Below are positions 1 to 8,229 of a DNA stretch of 23,530 nt, in pieces (position 1 is the first letter of the stretch; the number at the start of each line of letters is the position of its first letter). Position numbers and translations under genes: made by a program. Source of the DNA: Bacteroidales bacterium UBA5219 (GTDB lineage: Bacteria; Bacteroidota; Bacteroidia; Bacteroidales; ML635J-15); assembly GCA_002412425.1 (NCBI GenBank), contig DHVB01000053.1, positions 1 to 23,530 on the forward strand, read 5' to 3'. The notes under the pieces are model-generated. The model searched no databases and had not been told where the DNA came from. It was given only the letters and a program-made list of their open reading frames with translations.

Positions 1-26
1 TAAACCTATTTTAGGACATGACAGCC

Positions 27-57
27 ACTTTTAACTTTTAACTTTCAACTTTCAACT
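27..57. repeat. Short tandem heptamer repeat
   Basis: About 4.4 copies of a 7-base unit (actttta, drifting to actttca) lie just past the 3' end of the alanine dehydrogenase gene. The first two units and the last two are each identical to one another. It is simple-sequence intergenic DNA with no visible coding or hairpin potential. It could serve as a pyrimidine-rich spacer, but no function can be read from it. Confidence 0.8.
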
Positions 58-62
58 GAGTT

Positions 63-1280
63 TTACATAGCTGCTAAGAGCAAATTAATGTCTTTAGCCA
101 TAAGTCCATGAATTTGACCAATATTTTCGTCTGTTAATATGCCATCATAAATATACACTCCATATCTAACTCCAGCATTTGTTTTTAGATAGGAATTAAT
201 ACTTCCCGCTGTTTGAATTTTGAGCAACTCAAAAGATAAAATATTGCTTATTGAATAAGAAGCTGTTCTGGCAACTCGGGAGGCAATATTTGGCACGCAA
301 TAGTGAATAACACCATGTTTAGTAAAAACAGGAGATTTATGAGTTGTTGGTTTACTTGTTTCAAAAATTCCGCCTTGGTCAATGCTAATATCAACAATTA
401 TAGATTGTTTTTTCATTTGCATAACCATGTCTTCGGTAACAATAATATTAGGTCTATTATTATTAATTCTTACCGCACCAATAACAACATCAGCGGTTTT
501 AATTGCAGCTAATAAAACTTTAGAATAAATTGTGCTTGTAAAAACTTTTGTACCTATTAAACTTTGTAATTTGTCAAGTTTAGCAATGGAGTTGTCAAAA
601 ACTTTTACATGAGCACCTAAAGCAATAGCTGTTTGTGTTGCAAAAGTGCCAGCAATTCCAGCTCCAATAACAACAACCTCGCTAGGAGAAACGCCTGTAA
701 TTCCACCTAGCATTTCGCCTTTTCCTTTATGTATATTATTCAAATATTCCGAAGCAATTAGCACCGCCGAACGACCAGCAATTTCGCTCATTGATCTTAC
801 TATTGGATTAGCTCCTTTGCTATCTCGCATCATGTCAAAAGCTAAAGCTGTAACTTTTTTCTTCATCAATATTTGAAAATATTCTTTTGTTTGATATGTG
901 GAGTGCAAAGATGTTATAATAATTTGATTTCCACGAAGTAAGACCATCTCTTCTATTGTTAAAGGACAAATTTTAACAATAATATCACAACTAAAAACAT
1001 CAGCAAGATTTGTTGTAATTTCAGCTCCATATTTTGAATATTCGTGATTAGAAAAATAAGCCCCTTTTCCCGCTCCATCTTGAATTACAACTTCAAATCC
1101 TTCGTTTACAAGCACTTCTACTGCGAGGGGTGCTAAAGGAACTCTTCGCTCATTACCAGTTTTGTCAGCTGGCATTCCTATTCTAAACTTTTTCTTGTCC
1201 TGAACTAACTCCAACATTTCTTCTTGTGGTAAATATACAGAACCAGGAATAAAAACATTGGTTTTTTGCTTTTCGGTCAT
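63..1280 (-). CDS. ald: Alanine dehydrogenase
   Basis: NAD-dependent alanine dehydrogenase (AlaDH/PntA family, 405 aa), cytosolic, interconverting L-alanine with pyruvate plus ammonia. The N-terminal catalytic domain has NERRVP at 43-48 (substrate-binding Arg), the Lys in IVKICP (K103) and H126, matching the pyruvate-binding Arg, Lys and His of characterised enzymes. The Rossmann domain has GAGIAG at 206-211 followed by VFD (D229), which would bind the NAD ribose. VDISIDQGG at 296-304 carries the conserved catalytic Asp (D301). Length is slightly above the usual 370 aa because of about 30 extra N-terminal residues. Transhydrogenase alpha subunits share these domains, but no membrane segments or partner genes are present. 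It lies 44 bases downstream of rnr on the same strand and may be co-transcribed with it. Confidence 0.9.
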   Translation of the reverse strand: MTEKQKTNVFIPGSVYLPQEEMLELVQDKKKFRIGMPADKTGNERRVPLAPLAVEVLVNEGFEVVIQDGAGKGAYFSNHEYSKYGAEITTNLADVFSCDIIVKICPLTIEEMVLLRGNQIIITSLHSTYQTKEYFQILMKKKVTALAFDMMRDSKGANPIVRSMSEIAGRSAVLIASEYLNNIHKGKGEMLGGITGVSPSEVVVIGAGIAGTFATQTAIALGAHVKVFDNSIAKLDKLQSLIGTKVFTSTIYSKVLLAAIKTADVVIGAVRINNNRPNIIVTEDMVMQMKKQSIIVDISIDQGGIFETSKPTTHKSPVFTKHGVIHYCVPNIASRVARTASYSISNILSFELLKIQTAGSINSYLKTNAGVRYGVYIYDGILTDENIGQIHGLMAKDINLLLAAM

Positions 1281-1324
1281 AATTTTTATTTTTTATAAAA
1301 ATACTGATTTTTTTTTAATTAAGC

Positions 1325-3487
1325 TCAAACTTCCTTTACAATTTCAGAATAATCTAATTCAAAATCTATTTGTTTCTTCTGTAAGTTTACATTTACAAGT
1401 TTTACTTTAGTTTCGTTACCAAGTTGAAAAACTTTTCCTGTGTAACTTCCAACTATACAATATTCTTCTGCATTAAACTCATAAAAATCATCTGTTAATG
1501 TTCGTATATGCACCAATCCTTCGCAAGCATTTTCTTTTAATTCAACAAAAAATCCCCATTCTGTTACGCCAGAAATAATTCCATCGAAAACTTGCCCAAC
1601 TTTATCTTGCATAAACTCAACTTGTTTGTATTTTATCGAAGCTCGTTCGGCTAAACTTGCTTGTTGTTCTTGGTAAGAACAATGTTTACAATTTTGTTCA
1701 AGTTCTTCAGTATCGGGTTTATTTTTGCGTAAATAGTCAAAAATCAACCTATGAACCATAATGTCGGGGTATCGCCTTATTGGAGAAGTAAAATGTGTGT
1801 AATAATCAAAAGCTAAGCCGTAATGACCAATGTTTTTAGTTGTGTAAACAGCCTTTGCCATTGCTCGTATAGCCAAATTTTCAATAATATTTTGTTCAGC
1901 TTTTCCATTAACATCTTTAACAATATTGTTAATAGATTTTGCCAAAGAAATTTTATTTTTTTGGTCAATAGTATATCCAAAACGTGAAATAAAATTTGAA
2001 AAATTCATAAGTTTTTCCATGTTGGGTTCAGCATGAACTCTATATACCATTGGTTTTGGAGATTTTATTTTTCCATAAATTTCGGCAGCTTTTCTATTAG
2101 CAAGGAGCATAAATTCTTCAATTAAATGATTTGAATCTGTCATCTCTTTGAAATAAACACCTGTTGGTACAGCATTTTTGCCAAGAATAAATTTTACTTC
2201 TGAATGTTCAAAGTTGAAAGCTCCTTTTTTAAATCTTTCTTTGCGTAATATTTTAGCTAAATTGTTAAAAGTTTGAATTTCTTTTGCAAAATCGCCTTCG
2301 CCAGTATCAATAATTTTTTGTGCTTCTTCGTAAGTAAATCTTCTATCAGAATTGATAATTGTTTTTACAATTCTATAGTCTAAGACTTCAGCTTTGTCGT
2401 TCATTTTAAAAATTACAGAAAAGCATAGTTTATCTTCGTTTGGGCGTAAAGAACACAAATAATTTGAAATTCTTTCTGGCAACATTGGCACAACTCTATC
2501 AACCAAATAAACCGAAGTTGCTCTACTAAAGGCTTCGTTGTCTAATTCAGAATTTTCTTTAATATAGTTTGTAACATCAGCGATATGAATACCTATATTA
2601 TATAAGTTTTCGTCTAAAAATTCTATTGAAAGAGCATCGTCAAAATCTTTTGCATCTTCGGGGTCTATGGTAAATGTTGTGTGAGAACGAAAATCTTCGC
2701 GTGTTTCAAGGTCGTATTGAGTAATTTTATCTGATATTTTTTCGGCAGCTTTGTTTATTGCGTCTGGAAATTTATGTGGCAAACCAAATTCTGCAAGTAT
2801 TGCATGCATTTCTACTTCATTCTCTCCAGGGCGACCAAGAATTTCAACAACTTTTCCTGTTGGATTTTTGCCTTTTCTGTGCCATTCCACAACATCAACA
2901 ACAACTTTGTCGCCTTCTTTTGCATTGTTTAAATAGTTGTTAGGAATAAAAATATCTAAAGGCATTTTTTGGTTGTCAGGAATTAAAAAAGCATAAGTGC
3001 TAGATTTTTCAATAACTCCAACAAATCTTGTGTTTGCTCTTTCCAAAATTTCTACAACTTCGCCTTCCATTTTGCCACCTCTTCTAAGAGCAAATAAACA
3101 AACTTTAACTTTATCGCCATTAAGAGCAGAGCGTAATTTTGTAAAAGGAATAAAAACATCTTCAGAAAGTTCGTCGCTAACTAAAAATGCTTTTCCACTC
3201 TTTTTCAAATCAACAGTTCCAATGATATGACTGCTTTTAGATTTGAGTTTGTATTTCCCTTTAGAAACAATTTTTAAATTACCTATGCCAACTAATTCGT
3301 CAAGAGCTTTTATAACTAAATCTCTATTGTGAGAATCATTTATTGACAGCATTGAAGAAATTTGTTTGTAATTCAACTCTTTTTGTGGAGATTTAGTAAA
3401 GATATTTAAAATTTGTGAAGTTAAGGTTTTCTTGTTTAGAGAATTGGTTTCGGGTTGTTTGGAGTTTTTTTTCTGAGTTTTTTTCAT
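1325..3487 (-). CDS. rnr: Ribonuclease R
   Basis: Processive 3'-5' exoribonuclease of the RNase II/R (RNB) family, 720 aa, degrading structured RNA in the cytosol. Domains in order: lysine-rich N-terminus with a winged-helix-like segment (about 22-82), cold-shock OB folds (about 86-215), the RNB catalytic domain (about 245-600) and a C-terminal S1 domain (about 635-715, from VGQVFDGIISGV). The metal-binding motif IDPEDAKDFDDA is at 274-285, with D275, D281, D283 and D284 as the expected four catalytic aspartates. The length and the presence of both the winged helix and S1 fit RNase R better than RNase II. A -7 motif (TATATTTG on this strand) lies 18 bases upstream of the ATG, so it probably starts the rnr-ald transcript. 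The basic tail seen after S1 in E. coli RNase R is absent. Confidence 0.95.
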   Translation of the reverse strand: MKKTQKKNSKQPETNSLNKKTLTSQILNIFTKSPQKELNYKQISSMLSINDSHNRDLVIKALDELVGIGNLKIVSKGKYKLKSKSSHIIGTVDLKKSGKAFLVSDELSEDVFIPFTKLRSALNGDKVKVCLFALRRGGKMEGEVVEILERANTRFVGVIEKSSTYAFLIPDNQKMPLDIFIPNNYLNNAKEGDKVVVDVVEWHRKGKNPTGKVVEILGRPGENEVEMHAILAEFGLPHKFPDAINKAAEKISDKITQYDLETREDFRSHTTFTIDPEDAKDFDDALSIEFLDENLYNIGIHIADVTNYIKENSELDNEAFSRATSVYLVDRVVPMLPERISNYLCSLRPNEDKLCFSVIFKMNDKAEVLDYRIVKTIINSDRRFTYEEAQKIIDTGEGDFAKEIQTFNNLAKILRKERFKKGAFNFEHSEVKFILGKNAVPTGVYFKEMTDSNHLIEEFMLLANRKAAEIYGKIKSPKPMVYRVHAEPNMEKLMNFSNFISRFGYTIDQKNKISLAKSINNIVKDVNGKAEQNIIENLAIRAMAKAVYTTKNIGHYGLAFDYYTHFTSPIRRYPDIMVHRLIFDYLRKNKPDTEELEQNCKHCSYQEQQASLAERASIKYKQVEFMQDKVGQVFDGIISGVTEWGFFVELKENACEGLVHIRTLTDDFYEFNAEEYCIVGSYTGKVFQLGNETKVKLVNVNLQKKQIDFELDYSEIVKEV

Positions 3488-3504
3488 TTTTGGTATTGTT
3501 TTTG

Positions 3505-3512
3505 CAAATATA
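3505..3512 (-). promoter_or_regulatory. Candidate -7 promoter element of rnr
   Basis: The minus strand reads TATATTTG, an exact match to the Bacteroidota -7 consensus TAnnTTTG, 18 bases before the rnr start codon. No convincing TTTG -33 element sits about 20 bases upstream. The short spacing predicts a very short leader. Confidence 0.55.
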
Positions 3513-3535
3513 AAAAAAGAAATTTAATATTTATT

Positions 3536-3568
3536 TTTGCGTTATTAAAAAATATTTATTTATCTTTA
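3536..3568 (+). promoter_or_regulatory. Candidate promoter of the lipoprotein at 3608
   Basis: TTTG at 3536-3539 and TATCTTTA at 3561-3568 (one base off TAnnTTTG) are separated by 21 bases. This is the layout expected of Bacteroidota primary-sigma promoters. It lies in the 120-base gap between the divergent rnr and lipoprotein genes and predicts a start site about 30 bases before the ATG. Confidence 0.5.
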
Positions 3569-3607
3569 ACAAAAATTTAAAAGTAGTAAAAATTAAAAAT
3601 TATTAGT

Positions 3608-4192
3608 ATGAGAACAGTTACTTTAATGAAAAGCATTTTAGTCATCGCAATAATCAGCACAGCGATGGTTTTTTCTTCTTGCAAAAAAAATACAAAACCA
3701 GGAGGAAAGAAAGCGGTTGAAATTGAAATTCCATGTAAAGATGAAGGTCGTTCTGACAAGAATTTTTTCAGAGCAGATGCAAACGCAACTTCACAAGACA
3801 TGAGTTTATCTCGCGAAAAAGCTCTTTTAGCTGCAAAACAAAGAGTTTCAAGTTTGATTAATTCAAAAATTAAATCTGTAACAGATCGTTATGTTAACGA
3901 AACAGAAGTTAATCAAAATTCAGATTTCGAAGCAAAATTTGAAAATTTAACTCGTGAAGTTGTTAATCAAACATTAGTAGATGTTGCTATTACTTGTGAG
4001 AAAAATTTCCAAGAAGCAACTGGAAAATATACTACTTATATTGCAGTTGAAGTTAGCAAAGATGCTATGATAAATGGAATTGAAAAAGGTCTTTCTAAAG
4101 ATCAAAAGCTAAGAGTTGATTATGACAAAATGAAATTTGAACAAATTTTCAACGAAGAAATGGACAAACTTTCTAAAGAAGGTGGCTATTAA
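3608..4192 (+). CDS. LPP20-like lipoprotein
   Basis: A 194-aa predicted lipoprotein. The N-terminus has a short basic segment, a hydrophobic stretch (ILVIAIISTAMVF) and a lipobox ending FSSC (C25 from the first ATG), so it should be lipidated and held in the envelope. A second in-frame ATG at 3626 gives a more compact signal peptide and is an equally plausible start. The mature part resembles the LPP20 family: an Ala/Lys-rich helix (SREKALLAAKQRVSSLI) followed by a strand-rich part with YTTYIAVEVSK, then a charged helical tail. LPP20-like domains are of unknown function. Family placement is inference from pattern. It is monocistronic, with its own promoter and a strong terminator 32 bases after the stop. 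Confidence 0.75.
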   Translation: MRTVTLMKSILVIAIISTAMVFSSCKKNTKPGGKKAVEIEIPCKDEGRSDKNFFRADANATSQDMSLSREKALLAAKQRVSSLINSKIKSVTDRYVNETEVNQNSDFEAKFENLTREVVNQTLVDVAITCEKNFQEATGKYTTYIAVEVSKDAMINGIEKGLSKDQKLRVDYDKMKFEQIFNEEMDKLSKEGGY

Positions 4193-4223
4193 AAAATGAA
4201 ATTTTTGAAAATGATTTTTAAAG

Positions 4224-4248
4224 AAGAGGCTTTTGCCTCTTTTTTTTT
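4224..4248 (+). terminator. Rho-independent terminator of the lipoprotein gene
   Basis: A 7-bp stem (AAGAGGC / GCCTCTT) closes a TTTT loop and is followed by an uninterrupted run of nine T (4240-4248). It begins 32 bases after the stop codon at 4192. Confidence 0.9.
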
Positions 4249-4261
4249 GAAATAATTTTAC

Positions 4262-4370
4262 AACATTCGCTCGCTCGGATTTAGCTTCGCTGAGTTCGTC
4301 CTGCGGACTTCGGTTGTAATCCGAGAGTTTGGAAATGTTACACTCGGATTATAAGTTCGAGCGAGCAGGC
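4262..4370. repeat. GC-richer nested inverted-repeat module A
   Basis: This stretch has clearly more G+C than its surroundings and no ORF of note. GCTCGCTCG at 4269-4277 is the exact reverse complement of CGAGCGAGC at 4358-4366, closing the outer ends. CTCGGATT occurs at 4274-4281 and again at 4343-4350, and its complement AATCCGAG lies at 4318-4325, so alternative internal stems are possible. The layout resembles a palindromic intergenic repeat (REP-like or a MITE remnant). Its repetition elsewhere in the genome cannot be seen from this window. Confidence 0.6.
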
Positions 4371-4441
4371 TTATTTGCCCGTAGGGCAACATGTGATTAA
4401 GAGATGTCTCAAAAATAAGAGTTAAGGCAACAAGCTTTCAA

Positions 4442-4587
4442 GGTGTTTCAGAAGTGTTAAAATGCAAGGCGTCTGAGATTGAGAACGAAGGAGCGTACAA
4501 GAAGCGGTGCACTGAGCAAAGCCGAAGTGTACGTGACTGAGTTCGAACATCGAAAGCAACGAAGCAGTTTGACACTTATGAAACACC
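4442..4587. repeat. Inverted-repeat-bounded module B (MITE/REP-like)
   Basis: A 146-base GC-richer element bounded by 24-nt imperfect terminal inverted repeats. The left arm (4442-4465, beginning GGTGTTTCAGAAGTGTTAAA) matches the reverse complement of 4564-4587 at 21 of 24 positions. Further in, CGTACA at 4494-4499 pairs with TGTACG at 4528-4533, so the whole element can form a long interrupted hairpin. There is no transposase or sizeable ORF. It ends 10 bases before the rnhB stop codon. Together with module A it fills the 405-base gap (4193-4597) between two convergent genes, which otherwise holds only the lipoprotein terminator. Confidence 0.65.
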
Positions 4588-4597
4588 GTCTATTTTT

Positions 4598-5194
4598 TTA
4601 AAAAAGTTTTAGTTGCTTATCTAAAAGCTTATAGCTTTTTCTATGATATTTTGTTATTCCAAATTCTAAAATTGCTTGTCTGTGTTTTTTTGTAGGATAG
4701 CCCATATTTTTATTCCAGTCGTAATTAGGAAATTCCTCATGTACATTAAGCATGAATTGGTCTCTGTGTGTTTTTGCAAGTATCGAAGCAGCAGCAATCG
4801 ACAAATAAGTAGCATCACCTTTTACAATACATTTATGTTTAATTTCTGGATATGGTCTAAATCTATTTCCATCAATAAGCAGGAACTCAGGTTTTTGTTT
4901 TAGTTTTTCTATTGCTCTGTGCATTGACAAATAACTTGCATTGAGAATATTTATTTTATCTATTTCTTCGTTTGTACAAAAACCAATAGCCCAAGCAATT
5001 GCATTTTTTTCAATTTCAATTCTTAGTTGTTCACGAGTTTTTGAACTTAATTGTTTGGAGTCGTTTAAGATTTCGTTTTTGTAGTCAGGAGGTAAAATTA
5101 CTGCTGCCGCATAAACAGGTCCTGCAAGACAACCACGACCAGCTTCGTCGCAGCCAGCTTCAATTTGTCCTTCTAAGTAATATTGTTTAAGCAT
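4598..5194 (-). CDS. rnhB: Ribonuclease HII
   Basis: RNase HII cleaves the RNA strand of RNA-DNA hybrids and removes misincorporated ribonucleotides. The 198-aa protein has the catalytic set in the family positions: D16 and E17 in DEAGRG, D108 in LLIDGN, and D127 in KGDATYLS, followed by SIAAASILAK. I chose the ATG at 5192-5194. It gives the typical start MLKQYY, about ten residues before the DEAGRG motif, and overlaps the upstream glycosyltransferase stop by only 8 bases. The frame stays open to an ATG at 5242, but that would add 16 unconserved residues and overlap the neighbour by 56 bases. It is the last gene of the kdsB operon. Confidence 0.93.
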   Translation of the reverse strand: MLKQYYLEGQIEAGCDEAGRGCLAGPVYAAAVILPPDYKNEILNDSKQLSSKTREQLRIEIEKNAIAWAIGFCTNEEIDKINILNASYLSMHRAIEKLKQKPEFLLIDGNRFRPYPEIKHKCIVKGDATYLSIAAASILAKTHRDQFMLNVHEEFPNYDWNKNMGYPTKKHRQAILEFGITKYHRKSYKLLDKQLKLF

Positions 5195-6326
5195 GATTAC
5201 TTGCTTGTATTGCTTTTTCGACACATTCCCAAAGTCTTTCACCAGATTTTTCCCAAGAAAATTTTTGCCTTTGAATTTTCCCTTTTTCTATTAAATCTTG
5301 TCTAAGCTCTGAGTTTAAAGCAATGTTTTCCATGTGTTGAGCAACTTCTTTATGATTGTTTGAATCGCAAATTATAGCAGCATTACCAACAACCTCTGGT
5401 AAAGAAGTTGTATTCCCTGAAATAATTGGAATTTCGGAATACATTGCTTCAACTAAAGGAATTCCAAAGCCTTCAAAAAATGGAATATAAACTAAAGCGG
5501 TAGATGAGGCATAAATTAAATGCAATTCATCAATATTTAATCGTCCAGTAAAAACAACATCTTTAGAAAATTTCATTTCTTTATATGTTTTATCAATTTC
5601 GCCTGTGAGATGCATGGCAGAGCCGACAATAACTAATTTATGTGGTAGTTTGGAATTTTCTTTAAAGAAATCAAAAGATTTTAAAAGCCCTGGTATATTT
5701 TTACGTGGAGTTAAAGCTCCAACAAAATGGAAAAATTCTTGCTTGTCAGTATATTTTTCTTTTACTTTAATTTTTTCGCTTTCTGTTATTGGCTTATATA
5801 TGTCGTTTGAAGCATTGTAACAAACAGTAATTTTTTCGGGAGCAATTTTAAAAACATTTATCAAATCTTTTTTTGAATATTCAGAAACTGTTCCTATATG
5901 TTTAGCTTTTTTAGCAAATTTTGGAAAAAATTTATTATAAAATTTTCTTACCCAAAAAGGTAATTGCTGAGGATTGTGATAAAAATTAATGTCGTGAATA
6001 ACAACAGCTTGTGGAATTTTTGTATTTAGTGAAACAAAACCATCTGTTGAAAGAAAAATATCTGCATTAACTTTTTTTAATACTCTAGGTATTACAAATT
6101 TTAACCAAAACCACCATAAAAATGGATGTCGAGTAGCTGGACCAGCAACAATTGGTTTAACATTATCTGCAAAAATAAAAGAAGGGTCATAGTTTCTATC
6201 AAAAATAAAATAGAAATTATGTTCGGGATGTGTTTTTACAATATGTTTTAAGGTTTCATATGAAAACCAACCTATTCCTTCGAGCTTATTTTTTAGTAGT
6301 AGTCTAGTATTTACTGCAATATTCAT
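5187..6326 (-). CDS. Glycosyltransferase family 4
   Basis: A 379-aa GT-B fold retaining glycosyltransferase (GT4, 'glycosyl transferases group 1'). The C-terminal half holds the nucleotide-sugar site: FVGALTPRKN at about 201-210 (R208/K209 contacting phosphate) and the E-x7-E motif FEGFGIPLVE (E285, E293), followed by a GNTTSLPEVVG segment typical of the family. The N-terminal acceptor domain has a WWFWLKF patch (about 71-77) that may touch the membrane. The donor and acceptor cannot be deduced. Its ATG overlaps the kdsB stop by one base (TAATG), suggesting translational coupling and a role in lipopolysaccharide or another surface glycan, which is inference from context. Confidence 0.88.
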   Translation of the reverse strand: MNIAVNTRLLLKNKLEGIGWFSYETLKHIVKTHPEHNFYFIFDRNYDPSFIFADNVKPIVAGPATRHPFLWWFWLKFVIPRVLKKVNADIFLSTDGFVSLNTKIPQAVVIHDINFYHNPQQLPFWVRKFYNKFFPKFAKKAKHIGTVSEYSKKDLINVFKIAPEKITVCYNASNDIYKPITESEKIKVKEKYTDKQEFFHFVGALTPRKNIPGLLKSFDFFKENSKLPHKLVIVGSAMHLTGEIDKTYKEMKFSKDVVFTGRLNIDELHLIYASSTALVYIPFFEGFGIPLVEAMYSEIPIISGNTTSLPEVVGNAAIICDSNNHKEVAQHMENIALNSELRQDLIEKGKIQRQKFSWEKSGERLWECVEKAIQASNHA

Positions 6327-7075
6327 TATAAAAGTCCAAGTTGTTTAACTTTTTCTAAATCTTTAGGCGTGTCTATAGAAATACTTTCGTGTTCGGTAAA
6401 TGCGGTTTTGATTTTATAACCGTTTTCTATCCATCTCAACTGCTCTAACGACTCCGCTTTTTCTAATTTAGAAACTTCAAGTTTAGTTATTTCAAGCAAA
6501 ATATCTGTTCTATATCCGTATAAGCCAATATGTTTATAAAAAGAATGTTTAGTAACCCATCTTGTTTCATGAACTCCTCGCAAAAATGGTATTGGCAAAC
6601 GACTGAAGTAAATAGCTTCATTTTTATTGTTTATAACAACTTTTGGCTTATTTGTGTTAAAAATATCTTCTTTATTATTTATAGGTTTTATTAAAGTAGC
6701 GATTTGTGTCCTTTTAGATTTAAAACATTTTTTTATTTCTTTGAGTTGTTCTGTTTTTATAAAAGGCTCATCTCCTTGAACATTTATTACAACATCCCAT
6801 TTTTTATTTTTTAAAGTTTGAATTTTTTCTATTGCTTCTGCACATCTGTCGGTTCCGCTTTTATGTTTCTTTTTTGTTAATACAACATTTCCGCCAAAAG
6901 ATTCTACTTCATTAACAATTCTAACATCGTCTGTAGCAACCCAAACTTCGTCAAAAACTAGTGATGCTTGCACATAAACATTATGTACCATTGATTTGTT
7001 ATTGATTTGAACCAAAGGTTTTCCAGGGAATCTCGTTGATCCAAATCTAGCAGGAATAATTGCAATAAATTCCAT
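6326..7075 (-). CDS. kdsB: 3-deoxy-manno-octulosonate cytidylyltransferase (CMP-Kdo synthetase)
   Basis: KdsB activates Kdo with CTP to give CMP-Kdo for transfer to lipid A, so the cell makes an LPS-type outer membrane. The 249-aa protein matches the family length. Motifs: PARFGSTRFPGKPL at 8-21 (CTP-binding loop), VATDD at 46-50, SGTDR at 73-77, VQGDEP at 99-104 (metal-binding D102), and SIDTPKDLE near the C-terminus. It is the first gene of a minus-strand operon with the GT4 gene and rnhB. It is divergent from the membrane protein at 7153, with 77 bases between the start codons. Confidence 0.94.
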   Translation of the reverse strand: MEFIAIIPARFGSTRFPGKPLVQINNKSMVHNVYVQASLVFDEVWVATDDVRIVNEVESFGGNVVLTKKKHKSGTDRCAEAIEKIQTLKNKKWDVVINVQGDEPFIKTEQLKEIKKCFKSKRTQIATLIKPINNKEDIFNTNKPKVVINNKNEAIYFSRLPIPFLRGVHETRWVTKHSFYKHIGLYGYRTDILLEITKLEVSKLEKAESLEQLRWIENGYKIKTAFTEHESISIDTPKDLEKVKQLGLL

Positions 7076-7123
7076 AAAATAAAATTTTGCATAAAATTAC
7101 TAAAATTTATTTTGTTTGTAATA

Positions 7124-7131
7124 TATTTTTG
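7124..7131 (+). promoter_or_regulatory. Candidate -7 promoter element of the LPG_synthase_TM gene
   Basis: TATTTTTG matches TAnnTTTG exactly and lies 21 bases before the ATG at 7153. No good -33 element is visible. If used, transcription begins downstream of the ATG at 7087, which argues for the later start of this gene. Confidence 0.5.
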
Positions 7132-7152
7132 CAAATATTGCAATTTGAAATT

Positions 7153-8229
7153 ATGGAAAATAAAAATACAGATACTTCTAGGTTTTTTAAATGGTGGAAA
7201 ATTGCTATTCCAATAGTTCTCGGTTTGGGAGTAGTGTTGTATTTTGTTTTAAGAGATTTTAACCAAATTGACTTTTCTTTATTCAAATTTACGAAATACA
7301 CCTTACTATTTTTGATATTGGCTTTTGTAATGTTGGTTTTTCGTGATTTTGGTTATGTTTTGAGAATTAGAGTTTTGTCTGGTGGCGAATTGTCGTGGAT
7401 GCAAAGTCTGAAAATAGTTTTATTGTGGGAATTTGGCTCAGCGATAACACCTTCTGCAGTAGGAGGAACAGCAATAGCAACAATTTTTTTATGGAAAGAA
7501 GGAATGAGTGTTGGAAAAAGCTCGGCAATTGTTTTGGCAACATCTTTTCTTGATGAATTGTATTTTAGCCTGATGTTCCCTTTAATTTTGTTAATTGTAG
7601 GAAAATCACAAATTTTTGTAGGTGAACAAAATGTATTTTTAGAAAAACTATTTTGGTTTGCAATAGCTGGATATTGTTTAAAACTAGCTTGGACAATATT
7701 AATAGGATATTCTTTATTTGTAAGTCCTAAATTCATATCAAATTTTTTGAAAAAAATATTTAGAATAAGATTTTTAAAAAAATGGAGAGCATCTGCCGAA
7801 AAAGTAGCAGACGACTACGTTTTAGCAAATAAAGAATTTAAAAATAAAAGTTTTGTTTTTTGGATAAAATCATTTTTTGCCACATTTATTTCATGGACAG
7901 CACGCTATTTAGTTTTAAACGCTTTATTTATTGCTTTAGCCGTTGGCAATTATACTTTAAGTTTTTATGATCATATTTTGATTTTTGCTAGACAGCTGAT
8001 AATGTGGATAATAATGTTGGTTATGCCAAGTCCTGGCGGAAGTGGTTTTGTAGAAGGAGTTTTCTCAAGTTTAATGTCCGATTTTGTTGGAATTGCCGGA
8101 TTTGCAATAATTATGGCTTTGGTTTGGCGATTATTTACTTACTATCCATATTTAATAATAGGTGCGGTTTTAGCTCCACATTGGTTAAGCAAGAAATTTA
8201 AAAGAACAAAAAAAGAAGCTGTCTCGTAA
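7153..8229 (+). CDS. LPG_synthase_TM-family flippase-like membrane protein
   Basis: A 358-aa polytopic inner-membrane protein with about seven to eight hydrophobic segments, of the family that covers the transmembrane part of MprF and the YbhN/UPF0104 proteins. Family signatures are the SAITPSAVGGTA segment around residues 96-107 and the C-terminal SPGGSGFVEG motif. MprF's cytosolic aminoacyl-phosphatidylglycerol synthase domain is absent, so lysyl-PG synthesis is not expected. A lipid or isoprenoid-linked transport role is only suggested for the family. I chose the ATG at 7153. The frame is open back to 7087, but the extra 22 residues run through a good -7 promoter motif and are followed by a standard cytosolic start (MENKNTDTSRFFKWW). 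Confidence 0.85.
   Translation: MENKNTDTSRFFKWWKIAIPIVLGLGVVLYFVLRDFNQIDFSLFKFTKYTLLFLILAFVMLVFRDFGYVLRIRVLSGGELSWMQSLKIVLLWEFGSAITPSAVGGTAIATIFLWKEGMSVGKSSAIVLATSFLDELYFSLMFPLILLIVGKSQIFVGEQNVFLEKLFWFAIAGYCLKLAWTILIGYSLFVSPKFISNFLKKIFRIRFLKKWRASAEKVADDYVLANKEFKNKSFVFWIKSFFATFISWTARYLVLNALFIALAVGNYTLSFYDHILIFARQLIMWIIMLVMPSPGGSGFVEGVFSSLMSDFVGIAGFAIIMALVWRLFTYYPYLIIGAVLAPHWLSKKFKRTKKEAVS

Noticed and set aside
3577..3801. Antisense open frame opposite the start of the LPP20-like lipoprotein
   Set aside because: It mirrors the signal-peptide codons of a well-supported gene and has no promoter or homologous pattern of its own.
5195..5242. Longer N-terminus for RNase HII
   Set aside because: It would overlap the glycosyltransferase gene by 56 bases. 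Catalytic residues fall at standard family positions only with the start at 5194.
7087..7152. Upstream extension of the LPG_synthase_TM protein
   Set aside because: The extra codons overlap the best promoter -7 motif and have no family resemblance.
7353..7736. 127-codon open frame on the minus strand inside the LPG_synthase_TM gene
   Set aside because: Composition is that of a reversed membrane-protein gene. No domain pattern.
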